From positions 9,834,501 through 9,898,500 of the forward strand of contig JAUMIR010000014.1 of assembly GCA_030847615.1 (NCBI GenBank): DNA of 64,000 nt, written 5' to 3'. Under the pieces are notes generated by a model, which was given only the letters and a program-made list of their open reading frames with translations, made no database searches and had not been told where the DNA came from. The translations under genes were made by a program, and so were the position numbers. Origin of the DNA: Gambelia wislizenii. Its lineage: Eukaryota; Chordata; Lepidosauria; Squamata; Crotaphytidae. Positions 33,045 to 45,022 of the stretch are shown here, piece by piece; positions within the stretch are counted from its first letter, which is position 1, and every line of letters starts with the position of its first letter.

Positions 33045-33855
33045 TACTCCAAACTGCTCTCTAAGTATCCATTAATAATAAATGCCATAGTAATGACATA
33101 ACCTCCAACTGTCCCAGTTTGGCAAAGACAGTCCCAATTAATCCTCTGTCATCCCACTTTTTCAGCTGCTTTTAAAGTGTCCCAGTTACTCTCTCGTCCC
33201 ACTTTTCCCATTTTACTTCAATTGCTGAGACACAGATGATTGAGTTTGTCAAGGAGGCTCTGTACTATTACATCTGGAAAAACCTTTAGGTGCTGTATGG
33301 AAGAACACACAAGCTAGGAGATGCTAGAACAGTCTGCCAAATTGTAGTCCCAAATTGTAGTGCAATGAAAGAGTAGAAGGTAGAAAACATCAAAGAGTTA
33401 AGTCCCAGTCATTTGGTTCCCTCTTGTTTAGGATTCCCCTCTGTGGCAGATAAATTTGATATCTTGAAATCCAGAAAAAAATATATATATTCAGGCAGCG
33501 AGAGATTAGAGAAGGGAGCAGTGATTCTGTAAATGTTGCTTCTTCACACTTGACTATGTCACTTCAGTGCTCCACTCCATAACTCCATGATTTTGTGGGT
33601 CCAGTTGTAGTAAACCAAAGGAGAAATTTAGTAAGGACTAGGGAGAAGTGTGCAGGGTGGTATGCAGGAGGCGGCAGTGAATGATGCCCATCGAAATGAA
33701 ATGGAAACACATTTTCTGGCAGCTTTAGGTTAGTGGCCCAGACATTTAAATATGCTACTTGATGTCGCCTTGAAGTGCATGCATTCATGAGGCATTTGTG
33801 CATCAGATCTGTCATGCAGCTAATGAGCCTGGGCATGGGGTCTTGGAAGAGAAAT
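33045..33855 (+). other. Intron stretch, nothing recognised
   Basis: Unique-looking sequence with a short (TA) run near 33481. No exon or family is supported. Confidence 0.4.
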
Positions 33856-34047
33856 GGCCCATTTATAGCTTTTTCGGGGAATGAATTTGCTTCCAGGATG
33901 CACAGTTCCATCTTATGTAGGGACCTTGAGAGAAACACATCCCAAATCTTGAGTAGCTCTGGACTACTTGATTTGGGATGCCTTTCTCTCAAGGTTCCAG
34001 GGCCTCCTGGAAGCAAATGCATTCCCTGAAAGGGCTACAAATGAGCC
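33856..34047. mobile_element. 192-bp hairpin (foldback MITE)
   Basis: The left half beginning GGCCCATTTATAGC is the reverse complement of the right half ending GCTACAAATGAGCC. Further pairs include TTTGCTTCCAGGA with TCCTGGAAGCAAA and GGACCTTGAGAG with CTCTCAAGGTTC. There is almost no spacer at 33955. One arm carries about 14 extra bases. The family is not one I recognise. Confidence 0.8.
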
Positions 34048-34560
34048 AACTCGTGGTGGTTCTCGTACAGTTGCTGGTTCACATTAAAATTCCAAGAAAG
34101 AAAGAAGCAACTATGTTCAAAGGGTGCAAACATAGAGCCAATACCTGGCATATTGGAGAGGGGTGTGAAGTCCTGCCTCACATCAGATAGATTAAGGAGC
34201 ATTGGTGTAGCAAAAGTCTGGGCTATCCAAAGGAGCCCTGAGACTTATCAGCTTGAGACTGCATTTTCCTTGCCATTTGGAGGTAACCATAAGTCGGCAG
34301 ATGACTTTAAAGCATGTAGACACATATGCACACATACATACTTAGGCTTGCCACCTGTTTGGCCTAGCTCTGCGTTCAAAACTAACCAACAGGGGAGAGT
34401 GTGACAGACAGCTGTGACTCAGATTCCTTCTGCATTGGAGATGGCTGCAGTTGCACGATACATTTTAGTCTAATTTTAGCTGCGGTGATTAAAGTTAGTC
34501 ATTTATTCAGATAAAGAATTTCCAGTGTGAGTGTTATTTATTTTTTAGATGAGCATGTAT

Positions 34561-34591
<31 letters not shown>

Positions 34592-35574
34592 ACACACAGA
34601 GATTTTCCCTTTCCCTTCACAGAGCTGAACAGATGCCAGTAAAATACATGCCAACATTCTTTCTTTCTTTTTTTGAGCCAGCATATCATTTATATTTCAA
34701 GGGATTAAGCTGAAAAAGAAGGCTTTGCGTTAACACAAATGCATAGCGAGATGTCTCCTTTCTCACCCAGTGCTTAGTGCTGTCACGAAGATTAACAAAA
34801 ACACTTTCCATATTGGGACTTTTAAAATGTATGGGGAAAATTGGCAAGAGAATGCAGTTGCTTGCTTTTCTGCCTCTTTATTTCCCCTCCTGCTCCTTCC
34901 TTCTCCTTGTTTTTTAAACTAGAAGTTCCCCCAACTGTTCACGGTTAATTTCCTTTTATACTTCCCACCCAGCTTCTGGAAAGTTCCTGGTTCTCATTTC
35001 ATCATTAGATAGCAATTAGTATTCAAGGGAAATTGGTCTTAATATATTAAAATTGGTTAAGTGCCTTTAGACCTATACCAAAGCCAATGTCTTATTGGAA
35101 AATGTAATTGGGGACGCTGTGTATGTAATTAATTGAATTACAATTAAGAACTTTCATTAAGCAATATACCAGTACATTAAAGTAATAAGGGAATGGGGTT
35201 TGGGGGGGAGGGGGGACATGCAGCACGGTTAACCTTGTATTGTTTTCGCGAGGAAATGAAGATCTGTTCATTCTCTGCCTTCTGAAGGAGCAAGGATGAA
35301 GATCAGTCTTCCTGTATCATTGGCAGCAGCGATTGCCATTTTCACATGCCAGCTGCGGCTCCAAAAAAGACAGTGAGAACCTGGGCAAAGGGGATTGAGG
35401 GGATCATGGATCACAGCGCCATAGGGTTGCTGCGCAAGTGGTACATTACAGGCCCCACAGTTTAGAAGTAATTAGTTGCATATAAGCATTGACTTGTAGC
35501 TAGTTACTTTCCCCATAACTAAGGCATCTCATATTACAATAGGGCTGCAATTTAACTTTTTAGCCACTGTTATT
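34048..35574 (+). other. Intron stretch, AT-rich unique sequence
   Basis: Contains a CA microsatellite at 34561-34600 and a unique, ATTA-rich part at 34990-35200 with several TAATTA-like homeodomain cores. No exon is seen. Confidence 0.4.
34561..34600. repeat. (CA)n microsatellite, interrupted
   Basis: About 19 CA units with one TA interruption near 34587. Confidence 0.95.
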
Positions 35575-35875
35575 TTATTCATTCATTCATTCATTCATTT
35601 TTAGGTATTTATACTCGGCTCTTCAACCACAAAGTCTCTCAGAGCGGCTTACAAATTGTTAAGCAACAGCATTTTACACATCTACACTGCTTTATAGCAT
35701 GCTAGGCACTAAACGGTTTCCAATGTGTGTTAGCTAATTGCCCCCACAAGCCTGGTACTCATTTTACTGACCTGCGAAAGGATGGAAGGCTGAGTGAACG
35801 CTGGAGCCCTTGGGGATTGAACTTGCAACATTATGGCTGCAATACTGGCATTTAACCACGGCACCACCTGTCATA
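35575..35875 (-). mobile_element. SINE family C, full-length layout
   Basis: Read on minus: head GGTGGTGCCGTGGTTAAATG and TTCAATCCCC (A- and B-box-like), body TTCACTCAGCCTTCCATCCT and GTAAAATGAGTACC, 3' end AAGCCGCTCTGAGAGACTTT, tail of (GAAT)n seen on + as ATTCATTCATTC. It is a tRNA-derived SINE of a type common in squamates. Confidence 0.85.
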
Positions 35876-36299
35876 GCTACAGGGTGGTGGTCTCCCTAAA
35901 TAGTGGAGGAGGAATATAGCATGGGTCATGTTCTGGCTCTCATGTTTTGGCATAAAATACATTCAGATGCTTTTAAAGTTATCTAATTCAGTTACTTTTC
36001 AGAAATTGGCAAGTGAAGATTTATTTTGGCAGTGGGGGTGCAACTATAGTAGCTGCTAACTACTTTGAAAGGTTTGGGACTTTTAACTGTGACTAATTCC
36101 GTTTCAAATTGATTTCCCATGCTCTGTCTGGTTATATTGGGTAGCCTTTCCTCCTTATTTTCTAATCTGTTTATTATATGATCATACTAAACTACCTCAC
36201 TGGCTGGTTGTCGGGAGATAATAGAATTGCAGGAGGAGGAAGTGGATTGAGAAAGAACAGGTCATGCTCTCCTGAGTTTCTCAGAGAAGGATGAGATAT

Positions 36300-36324
36300 A
36301 TTATTATTAGTAGTAGTAGTAGTA
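36300..36324. repeat. (TTA)(TAG)n microsatellite
   Basis: TTATTATTAG followed by five TAG units. Confidence 0.9.
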
Positions 36325-36349
36325 CATTCTCTTTCTTTCTCTAAGGAGT

Positions 36350-36495
36350 TAAACAGTGGCTAATATTGCTCCCGCCCCTGTTCCCCATCTCATCCTCACT
36401 GCAACTGCATGTGATAGGGTAAACTGTGAGAAACTGACTGACCAAACATAAACCAGTATGGCTGAGCGAGGATTTGAACCCAGGTCTCTCCAGTC
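36350..36495 (-). mobile_element. MIR-like SINE fragment
   Basis: CATCTCATCCTCACTGCAAC, TGAGCGAGGATTTGAACCCA and GGTCTCTCCAGTCCTAG form the minus-strand body and B-box of a MIR-like SINE. Confidence 0.6.
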
Positions 36496-36519
36496 CTAGT
36501 CCCATACTAGGATCCCTAA

Positions 36520-36755
36520 TGTCTAAACAGAGCAATGGACTCAAACTACAGGAAAAGAGATTCCACCTAAACATTAGGAAGAACTTCCTGACGGTGCAGC
36601 CTTGGAGTGTGGTGGAGTCTCCTTCTTTAGAGGTTTTTAAACAGAGGCTGGATGGCCATGTGTTGGGAATGATTTGATTGTGTATTCCTGCATGGCAGGG
36701 GGTTGGACTGGATGGCCCTTGTGGTCTCTTCCAACTCTATGATTCTATGATTCTA
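36520..36755 (+). mobile_element. CR1 LINE 3' end with internal deletion
   Basis: AAAAGAGATTCCACCTAAAC, then a gap of about 30 bases of the usual consensus between GACGGT and GCAGCCTTGGAG, then the normal 3' end CTATGATTCTATGATTCTA. Confidence 0.9.
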
Positions 36756-36759
36756 AATC

Positions 36760-37307
36760 AAGAGTGAAGAAAGTGAGGCCTGTGTGGCCTCTGGACCTAA
36801 TTTTTGTAGCCCCTGAAGCCCCGCCCCAATTTCCCAAAGCCTGTAACCCCCCTCCTAAAAAACTGAAAAAATATTCAACTGAATTTTGCCCCCAAACTGT
36901 GCAGAAAGCCCCTCCCAATGCACAAAAATACACCCACCCAGAGCCCCCCTCAATGCCTGTTGTCATCAGATTCCCTCAAAATGCTGACATAACAATATCA
37001 GTTGCCATTTTAATAGGGACTCTGAAGAAAAACAGAGATATTTTGGCATGTTGGGGAGGGTGCAGCCTGTGGGAGGGGTGGGGGCTAGGTGGGAAATGGC
37101 CCCTAGCCCCCCAGGTGGTCTAAACACTATATCAGAAGGGAGTTTGGGCACACCAAGAGAATTCACCATGCTGGAAACTCACCATCCACCCTCCCCAAAG
37201 ACATCTTTTACAGAGAAATATTGGAGATGACAATGGAGGGTTTCCTTGCATTGGCAGGGGCATCTCTGTGGTTACCTCTGTTCGGAAACAGCAGGGCTTG
37301 CTCTTTC
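36760..37307 (+). other. Unclassified C-rich repeat-like stretch
   Basis: AAGTGAGGCCTGTGTGGCC and long CCCC-containing runs resemble the unexplained regions near 7.6 kb and 42.8 kb. No ends or coding potential are seen. Confidence 0.35.
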
Positions 37308-37600
37308 TATTATTATTATTATTATTATTATTATTTTAGTTATTTATACCCCACTCCTCAGCCACAAGGCTATCAGAGCAGCTTACAAATTGTTTTAAGC
37401 AATAGCAATTTACACATCTACACTGCATTAAGCAGTTTCCAATGTATGTTAGCTAATTGCCCCCACAAGCCGGGTACTCATTTTACCGACCTACGAAAGA
37501 ATGGAAGGCTGAGTGAACCTTGGAGCCCTCTGGAATCGAACTTGCAACGTGGTGACTTGGAGTACTAGCATTTAACCACTGGGCCACCAGGGCTCCTTTA
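37308..37600 (-). mobile_element. SINE family C, full-length layout
   Basis: Same architecture as 35575-35875, with a (TTA)n tail on + at about 37309-37335, the 3' end ACAAGGCTATCAGAGCAGCT, and the head reversed as TTTAACCACTGGGCCACCAG. Confidence 0.85.
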
Positions 37601-38024
37601 GCAGAACTAAAACCTTCTGAATGGCCAGAATGAGTAGTGTGTACTCATTTGGGAAGGCACATTTTCTACATCAGAACATGTGATGTGGCCTTAAAATTAG
37701 GAATGAAGATGCAACAAATATTGTTCTACCAATTCTCCTCAACCCTTCTTTCCCTAGTGGGATAGATCATTCTTGCCAGAGTTCTGAAATGATAGCTTGC
37801 GGAGAGCCATTTTACTTAAGCCAATGGCTGCATGTGGCCCAAGGCCCATGAGATGCTCGTCCTCAGGACCAGCCCTTCCATTGAGCAGATGAGAAGAAAC
37901 AGCCAACTTAAGGGGCGGATGCTGGAGGGGCAGCAGTGACCCCACACACACATACAGTACACTCTTTCCCTATTTCTTGCACACAGAACTGTCCTGCTCC
38001 CCCTTAGACTAACCTGCTGCCCTC

Positions 38025-38172
38025 AGTTGTGGTGGAGTCTCCTTCCTTAGAGGTTTTTAAACAGAGGCTAGATGGTTATCTGTTGGGAATGCTTTGGATT
38101 AGGTACTCCTGCATGGCAGGGGGTTGAACTAGATGGCCCTTGTGGTATCTTCCAACTCTATGATTCTATCCA
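38025..38172 (+). mobile_element. CR1 LINE 3' end
   Basis: GTGGTGGAGTCTCCTTCCTT through TTCCAACTCTATGATTCTAT. Confidence 0.9.
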
Positions 38173-39334
38173 TTGGTAGTGCTGAACTTCACCTCCCCGT
38201 CCTGGAGGTGTTACCTTGTGTACATGGACTGGAGGAAGGCACCATCTTGTCCTTTGCCTCAGGCACCAAGGCTTGGCTTAAGGTAGCTTCCAGTGTCCAT
38301 ATGATCAGTTCCAATTTCAGATATCGTTTGCTGCTTCTCAGTTTTCCCATCATTTCCATTCCCTTCTTGCTGAAAGAAAAGCTAGTGGAGAAAGGGTCTG
38401 AAACACAGAAGCACACATTTGTCCCTTCTTTGCAGAAGGTCCTTTCCAAAATATGTCAGATTGGTCAGGTACAGTCCCCTCTGTTTCTAGCCCCTGACAG
38501 GTTCAGCTTAGGTTATTTTTAAAGCATAATTAAATGTGCCTTTACTTCACTTCTTTTGTATTGGCTTTAAACAATAAAACAGATCCTTATTTTAAATATA
38601 ATTACCAAAGGCACGGATCATTCTGCTTAAAGCAGGAGTTGGCAAACTGCAGCCTTCCAGGTGTTCTTGGACTGCAGCTCCCAGAATTCTTTACCATTGG
38701 CTCTGCTGGTGAGGGGAGAGAGGTTTGCGTACCCTAATGATGTTTTGAGCTATGCTGGCGGTGGCATAATAGCCACTGGTAGGGTCTCCCATGCCAGACA
38801 GGTCAAAACCGAAGGGTCTGACAAAGAGGGTCAAAGGGCAGGATGGGCTGTCTAGCCTTATGGCAACTGTCCTAGGAGAAGGAAAACTCTAATCCCAAAC
38901 CTGGGCAGATGGTGCTCGTCCAACCCTGTAAGGTCAGCCATCTAAGAGAAGGAAACTCTAATCAAACCTACCACCTGAGGACCTCGCTGCTACCGTCTAT
39001 GCTTGCAAGGCCACAGCAGATGAACCTTTGGTTTAAAGGGTTAGGCCAGTTCTGTGCATGCTGTGCTTCACCAGAAGAATCAATTGCACAGACTGGTGAG
39101 GGCTGTGGGGAATTGCAGTCCAGCAATATCTGTCAGGCTACACCTTTGCCCACCCCTTGGTTTAAAAAAAAAAGTAAATTGGGTATAGATAACATCAGCA
39201 GTGGCATTACTAGGGTTGGTGTCATTCAGTGCAGTAACTCACACCCCCACCATGTTTGAAAGCAAGCCGGTATTATTTCAACTTGTATTGTGTAATTTTT
39301 AAAATCTTTTTTAAAGTATGTGTTTTTAATACTG
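38173..39334 (+). other. Intron stretch with a palindromic fragment
   Basis: A hAT-like piece, GGACTGCAGCTCCCAGAATT, lies at 38670-38690. A local repeat of AAGAGAAGGAAACTCTAATC / CTAGGAGAAGGAAAACTCTA occurs at about 38870 and 38940. Nothing else is recognised. Confidence 0.4.
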
Positions 39335-39425
39335 TTTGGTTTTTAAACAGACACTGGATGGCCATCTGCAGGGGGTTGGATTTGATGGCCCTTGTGGTCT
39401 CTTCCAACTCCATAATTTTACTACT
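39335..39425 (+). mobile_element. CR1 LINE 3' end, short
   Basis: TTTTTAAACAGACACTGGAT, GGGGGTTGGATTTGATGGCC and CTCTTCCAACTCCATAATTT. The octamer tail is decayed. Confidence 0.85.
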
Positions 39426-40216
39426 ACTAATAGTTTAATTGGGTTTTAATGTTGACTGATCATATGTTTTTAATGATAATCTTTTAAATGTGCAAGCCAC
39501 CTTGAGTCTCAATCTTGGAGAAAAGACGAGATATAAAGAAAGTTCATTATCATCATAATCATATTCTTTATTCATATTCCACCTCCCCCCCCCCAAGACT
39601 GGGATTAACATAAATTGGGGCAAGTTGTTCCTGTTGTGTTTTTCATTCTGCAGTTGAACTGCAAATGTATCCAAGAGCCACATTTTCACACTTTGCTGCA
39701 AACACCACCTTCCCACTGATGTCTCTGTGTCACTTCCATTTAAATGACACCCAGAGTTCTGGTACTTGGTAGTGTTTGATTTCTTTTCTTCTCCTCCCAG
39801 ATCTTCCTATCACTTTTCTTGACATGCCGGCTGCTGCTGCCTGCATCACAACTCCACTCTGACTTGCAGCTTCACACTCTCTCTAACAATTCAACTTCCA
39901 GCTACCTTTGTTCTTCTCAGTTGGGGACAATTTTTTCCTGGGTTCAAGTCCCTCAGCTCAGCTGCCTGAGCATCCTTTTATGCAGCTTCATCATGGTTTC
40001 AGCAGGGTTTTACTCACAACCAGGGTTTCCCAGGACCTTAGCATTCTGCAAGAGACTGCTTAGCGATTCCACAAGAGATTGAGATTGGCGGGGGAGGGGG
40101 GTAAAGGATCCCATTTTTTAATAAAAGCTGCAGATATGGTCACTTTTATACAGGGGTTCCCTGAAACTTGAAAATTGTTTCAAGGTTTCCTCCAGGGAAG
40201 AAGGCTGAGAAAGGCT

Positions 40217-40362
40217 GAATGGATTCAAATTACAAGAAAAGAGATTCCACCTAAACATTAGGAAGAACTTCTTGACTGTAAGAGTTGTTTGACAGTGTAA
40301 TAGGCTGCTTGGGAGGGTAGTGAACTTTCATTCTTTGAAGGTCTTTAAACAAAGGCTTGAAT
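40217..40362 (+). mobile_element. CR1 LINE fragment lacking the 3' terminus
   Basis: GAAAAGAGATTCCACCTAAA then AGGAAGAACTTCTTGACTGT to CTTTAAACAAAGGCTTGAAT. The usual GGTTGGACT and octamer segments are missing. Confidence 0.8.
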
Positions 40363-40399
40363 CTTTTAGTTGCGGGGAGGATATTGTTTGTCACATATT

Positions 40400-40545
40400 T
40401 TGTGCAAAAGAGTGGTTTGTAGTATTTATGAAATGATCGCAACAACCCTGGCAGAATTGACTAGCCAGTAGTTGCAACTGAGCGAATGGTCTGGTAATTC
40501 CCCTAGCTGAGGAAGGATTTGAACCCGCATCAGTCTCAGTCAAAG
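40400..40545 (-). mobile_element. MIR-like SINE fragment
   Basis: GATCGCAACAACCCTGGCAG and AGGAAGGATTTGAACCCGCA are the MIR-like body and B-box on the minus strand. Confidence 0.5.
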
Positions 40546-40668
40546 TCAGGGGTAGAAATTGTGCAGCCTTCCAGAACCTCAACTCACAGAATTCCTCACC
40601 ATGGGCTGTATGTTCTACCAGCTAAGGCTGATAGAAGTTGCAGTCAAACATGGCCACCCTGGTCTAAG

Positions 40669-40892
40669 GTCTCTTTCACACTACACAATTAAGAGCATTT
40701 TGGTATCTCTTTTAACTCCCATGGTCCATCCTGTGGAATCCTGGGATTTGTCATTTGGGGAGCCATTAGAGCTCTCTGGCAGAGAATTGCAGGTACCCCT
40801 TGCTAAACCACAAATCCCCAGATTCCATAGGATGGGTACATGGCACTTAAAATGCTATCATAGTGCTATAATTGTGTGGTATGAAAAAGACC
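40669..40892. mobile_element. MITE family D, complete
   Basis: Left GGTCTCTTTCACACTACACA and right GTGTGGTATGAAAAAGACC form the terminal inverted repeats. The interior is itself palindromic, with GGAATCCTGGGATTTGT against ACAAATCCCCAGATTCC. It is 224 bases and noncoding, and serves as the reference copy for the family here. Confidence 0.85.
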
Positions 40893-41034
40893 TACATCTT
40901 TCCCTGTAACCACTATGCCACACTGGCTCATCCAGTGACCTTAGAGACCCCAGCAGTCTGGATTACTGACATGCTGTTCAGTGACTTCAGGAAAGAGCAA
41001 ATTTACACAAATCTACTCTTCATAAGCCTTCAAA

Positions 41035-41165
41035 CAAGGGTGGGCGACTTACGACCCTCCGGATATTGGACTACAACTCCCATCAACTCTAGCCAGCAGA
41101 GTCAGTGGTGAGGGAATCTGTGAGTGACATTTTTCCAGCATCATCTCAAGGGGCACTTGTTTCGC
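41035..41165. mobile_element. Palindromic hAT-like MITE fragment
   Basis: CAAGGGTGGGCGACTTACGA and TTGGACTACAACTCCCATCA at the left; GGGGCACTTGTTTCGCACCC at the right. Confidence 0.5.
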
Positions 41166-41368
41166 ACCCCTGCCTTAGAAACCTTCTTTTCTTCAGTGTC
41201 TCCTAAAGTTGCAACATTTAAGTTGCAGTCAATCCTATACTCTAAAAGTGGGAGTTACTTCTGAATAAACATATAGGATTGTGCCAAAGTTCAGTTAATC
41301 GGTTTTTTAAAGTTACCGATTAAAAGCTTCTCTTGACATAGCAGATCTAGATAATCGGTTCCTAATTG

Positions 41369-41371
<3 letters not shown>

Positions 41372-41411
<40 letters not shown>
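41372..41411. repeat. (AT)20 microsatellite
   Basis: Forty uninterrupted alternating A/T bases, self-complementary. Confidence 0.95.
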
Positions 41412-41413
<2 letters not shown>

Positions 41414-42109
41414 TTAATCTTATAAAATACTGATTCATAATTAGCATTTCCTCAGCAGGTTTATTCAGCTTTCTCTTTCAAAAATTATAGATTAATCCAC
41501 AGGTTTTAGTGTTCTTGTTGTTTCAAAAGGCATATTTTATTAACAGCGCTTACAGAAACTGCAGAGGGCAAGTGCCAACTGCAAAGGGTCATTCCACTAT
41601 GTGTGAGAAAATGGGGATTACCTTTTTTGTGATCCTGCCTGCCATGTGGATTTTCACCCTTTTTGAATTATTTTGTTTCTCTGGCAAATTTATGTAGATC
41701 CATTAAAACTCATACAATTTTATCAACCAAGCTTTTTTTTTTAAGTAGGTAACAGCCCTATTTGTTTATTGACCTGTATTGACTAAGTCTGTCTTTTGTT
41801 ACCATTTCTCACTAGACCTTGGAACAATTGTTTTTTATTTTCACAAAAATCCCTTGATGTAGATTTAGGCTGAAAGACAAGAGACTGGCCCAAGGGCTCC
41901 CATGCCAAGGCTTAGCTGACTCAGAGAGAGGCAGAAGGCATGATCCAAACAGTCCAGTGGTCAGGTTCAAAGGCAAAGCAGACAAGGAGCTGGCAGCCCA
42001 CAGTCAAAAATCTCAAGGATGGGCTGGCAATCAGGCAAAGTAAAAACAGCAGGCTGTTCATCCCCTTCTCTCATTCACAGTTTGCCCAGTTACAAGGGAA
42101 AGTCTCATA
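41412..42109 (+). other. Intron stretch, nothing recognised
   Basis: AT-rich unique-looking sequence; 41860-42100 has purine-rich character but no family I can name. Confidence 0.35.
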
Positions 42110-42361
42110 CAGTAGGACCCCCATATCAGCAGAACCAATATCCATGGTTTCAGTTATCTGTGGGACACAAAACAACACACCTACCATAGAGTCTTCCTAG
42201 AAAATGCCTAAAGAGGCATCCTCTCTAGATGTTTTCTAGGTCCTCCAAGGCAATTCTATGGCATTTTAATCCAGAAGTCCCATTATTTTCAATGGCATTT
42301 GCTGGTATCTGCGGAACAGCCCCCCTGGAACCAGTCCCCTGCAGTTACAGGGATCCTACTG
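42110..42361. mobile_element. MITE family B copy
   Basis: Ends CAGTAGGACCCCCATATCAG and GTTACAGGGATCCTACTG, the left flanked by TA. The interior contains CTAGAAAATGCCTAAAGAGG, and a partly inverted copy of it as CCTCTCTAGATGTTTTCTAG, giving a palindromic middle. Confidence 0.75.
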
Positions 42362-43894
42362 CATATGGCCAGCAGCACCTCTTTCGGCTCACCAGGTCAT
42401 CTGATTCCTCTTTGGTTAAACCGGCTGCACTTCCCCTTCCCACCTCATTTAGAAAGGGGCGCTGTGGAACATCAAGGGCTTCCTGTTAGCCCGGGCTGGG
42501 CCCTGTGTATTTTTTTTTTTCAGCAAAAAGCCCCCAGATGACATGTAAAGGGTGTGGTGTCCCATGTTGGGGTCCCAGAGATCAAAGCAAAATTTTCCAA
42601 AAAAAATATTTTTTTTAAATGTAGGGGGGGTTTGGAGTCAAAATGTCCTGAAATCCCCTCTAGGGGCCCAGGAAAGCCCGAAAACATGGTGAGAATACCA
42701 TGTCCCTTAGATGGTGTTTGAGGCAGGGGAGTACTTTTTTTTGAAGGAGCTGTTGGAGTGGGGTATATGCACCCCCTGGTCTCCTGGAGGGCTAACATGG
42801 CACCCTAGTTTCCCACAGTTGCCTACCCCTGGCCTAGCAGGTGTTTGAGAGGCATTTGGGACCCCCCCCCAAAAAAAATGGGGAGAAGGGGGGGATGGAG
42901 CTAGAACCAAAAATGACCCCCAAGCCATACTTTCTCTGTTCAGCTGTAGCATGGCCATATTAACAGAGGAGCCTCTGGCAAGAAACAGTGGGCGTTGTTG
43001 CCATTCATTGGATCCTGAGGGGTTGAGAGTGGCACACAGTGGTGATTTTGCCTCATTATCCCATTCATTCTGAAAGCATGAAGGAAGTCCAATGAGCCAG
43101 ATTTACTTGACCAATTTGGAAGTCTTGTCAGATTTTGCACAGTACAGCGCGAGGGTGTGAAATTGTGATGATGGGTCCATCTGCCTTCATCCAAGCATCC
43201 TGGATTGAAATCCCTCACATGCACAAAAACTCCCTCCCCCCAGGTTTATTTAGAGCAATTGGCTGTTTTTGTCTTAGAGCACAGTTGAATTATTTCCTCT
43301 CAGTTCTCCAAATATTAGATGGCCATTTGTTTTGATGAAGGCATGAGCAGTTTGAGGATGTCACATCATAAAAACACAAGCTATTCCTTAGCTCCAGCAA
43401 GGGAGGGCATTGTTTCCCCAAATAAAAATTCAGCCCCTCTACTGTGAAATTTTCCTCCATTCCTCAAATTTTTAGCATTACAGTAATGTAAATGTGAACA
43501 TTTAGGAAAGGGGCAGTCAAAGATACTAAGGGAATGGAAACACAGCAAAAGTAAGAGTTTTTGATGTGAATGATTTTCAGTGTCTCACTCTGCAATGCTA
43601 GAAATTTGGGGACAGAAGGAAAAGGTTATTAAAGGGAGACAGAATTCTTATTTGGTGGCAGTGACCTCATTTCCCTCCCCCACCCCTTGCTAAGCTCCAG
43701 GGTCATCTTTCCCATTTAAAACTAGCATGCACTGAAATAGCATGGTTAAAAAGAGCAAGGCAGGGGAGCCCAGAATAAATCAAAGGTCTCAGTACTTAGT
43801 GGGGAAATCCCTGCTTAGCTGGGCCACACCTACCATTAAGGACCATGGAGTGGCCATCTCAGGTGGCAGGTGATAGGAAATGGCAGTGAAGTGT
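42362..43894 (+). other. Intron stretch, partly repeat-like
   Basis: The part at 42540-42950 has G- and C-rich runs like those near 7.6 kb and 36.8 kb. The rest is unique-looking. No exon is recognised. Confidence 0.35.
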
Positions 43895-44315
43895 TAGAAT
43901 CATAGAGCTGGAAGAGACCACAAGGGCCATCTAGTCCAACACTGCAGGAATACACTATCAAAGCATTCCTGGCCATCCAGCTTCTGTTTAAAAAGTTCCA
44001 AGAAGGAGACTCCACCACATTCCGAGGCAGTGCATTCCACTGTCGAGCAGGAAGTTCTTTTTAATCCTTCGGTGGAATCTCTTTTCCTGTAGTTTGAGTC
44101 CACTGATCCATATCTTGGTCTCTGGAGCAGCAGAAAACAAAGCTTGTTCCCTCTTCAATATGACATCCCTTCAAATATTTAAACATGGCTATCATGTCAC
44201 CTCTTAACCTTCTCTTTCCCAGGCTAAACATACCCAGCTCCCTAAGCCGCTCCTCATTGGGCATGGCTTCCAGACCTTTTACCATTTTGGTCACCCTCCT
44301 CTGGGCCTCTTGGAT
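43895..44315 (-). mobile_element. CR1 LINE, C-terminal RT region and 3' UTR
   Basis: On + it starts TAGAATCATAGAGCTGGAAG and runs to CCCTCCTCTGGGCCTCTTGG. The minus-strand frame contains [20 protein letters not shown], the conserved CR1 C-terminus, with breaks downstream. Confidence 0.92.
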
Positions 44316-44589
44316 TTGAGGTGGGCAGAGATGTGCATGTAAGTCCCTATGTTAACTTGCAGCCCTCAGGTTCTATGGAAGGACACTGTCCCATTGCGAG
44401 TGCTGGTTCCATTGCTAATTGCTGGGACTTTTCATATTAGAATGAGGGAGGATGCTGTCTTGGCCTTCATTTCAGGCAGCAAAATGCCTTAGGCCCTCCT
44501 TGATGGTCAAGCAAGACTCATGGGACCGGGAAGCAAACAAAAACACCTCTATATGCTTCCACTTAGCAAACACGTGTTACTTTTCACTT

Positions 44590-44795
44590 TTAATTTAATC
44601 AACAATATTGCTATCCTGCCTTGCCTCCAGGTGCTCTGCATAGCTCTCTTGATCTTTATGTTATCCTCATAACAATCCTGTGAGGTAGATCAGGTAGTGG
44701 GGGAGAGAGAGAGACTAGGTGCAGGTCACCAAATGACTTCCATGGTTCACTGAAGACCTGAACCTTAATCTCCCAGGCCAGCATGCTAATGCCTG
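44590..44795 (-). mobile_element. MIR-like SINE fragment
   Basis: TCCTCATAACAATCCTGTGA followed by GGTAGATCAGG and CTTAATCTCCCAGGCCAGCA is the minus-strand body of the MIR-like SINE. Confidence 0.65.
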
Positions 44796-44802
44796 TTGCT
44801 GT

Positions 44803-45022
44803 TGCGGGCCTTCAAATCATTTCTGACTACAGCAACCCTAGGGCGAACCTATTTCTTGTCAAAATGTGTTTAGAGGGGGGTTGCTTTTGCCTTCCTCTGA
44901 GACAAAGAGTGTGACTTGCCCAAGGTCACCCAGTGGGTTTCCTTGACCAAGTGTGGATTCAACTCCTGATCTTTTGAGTTGTAGTCCAACATTCAGACCA
45001 CTACACACTGCCTCTCTAATTC
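44803..45022 (-). mobile_element. tRNA-derived SINE, near full length
   Basis: TTCAAATCATTTCTGACTAC, GGTTGCTTTTGCCTTCCTCT, GCCCAAGGTCACCCAGTGGG and the reversed head GACCACTACACACTGCCTCT. Confidence 0.85.

Noticed and set aside
33564..34022. A 152-codon minus-strand frame
   Set aside because: It overlaps the hairpin MITE and has no recognisable domain or splice context.
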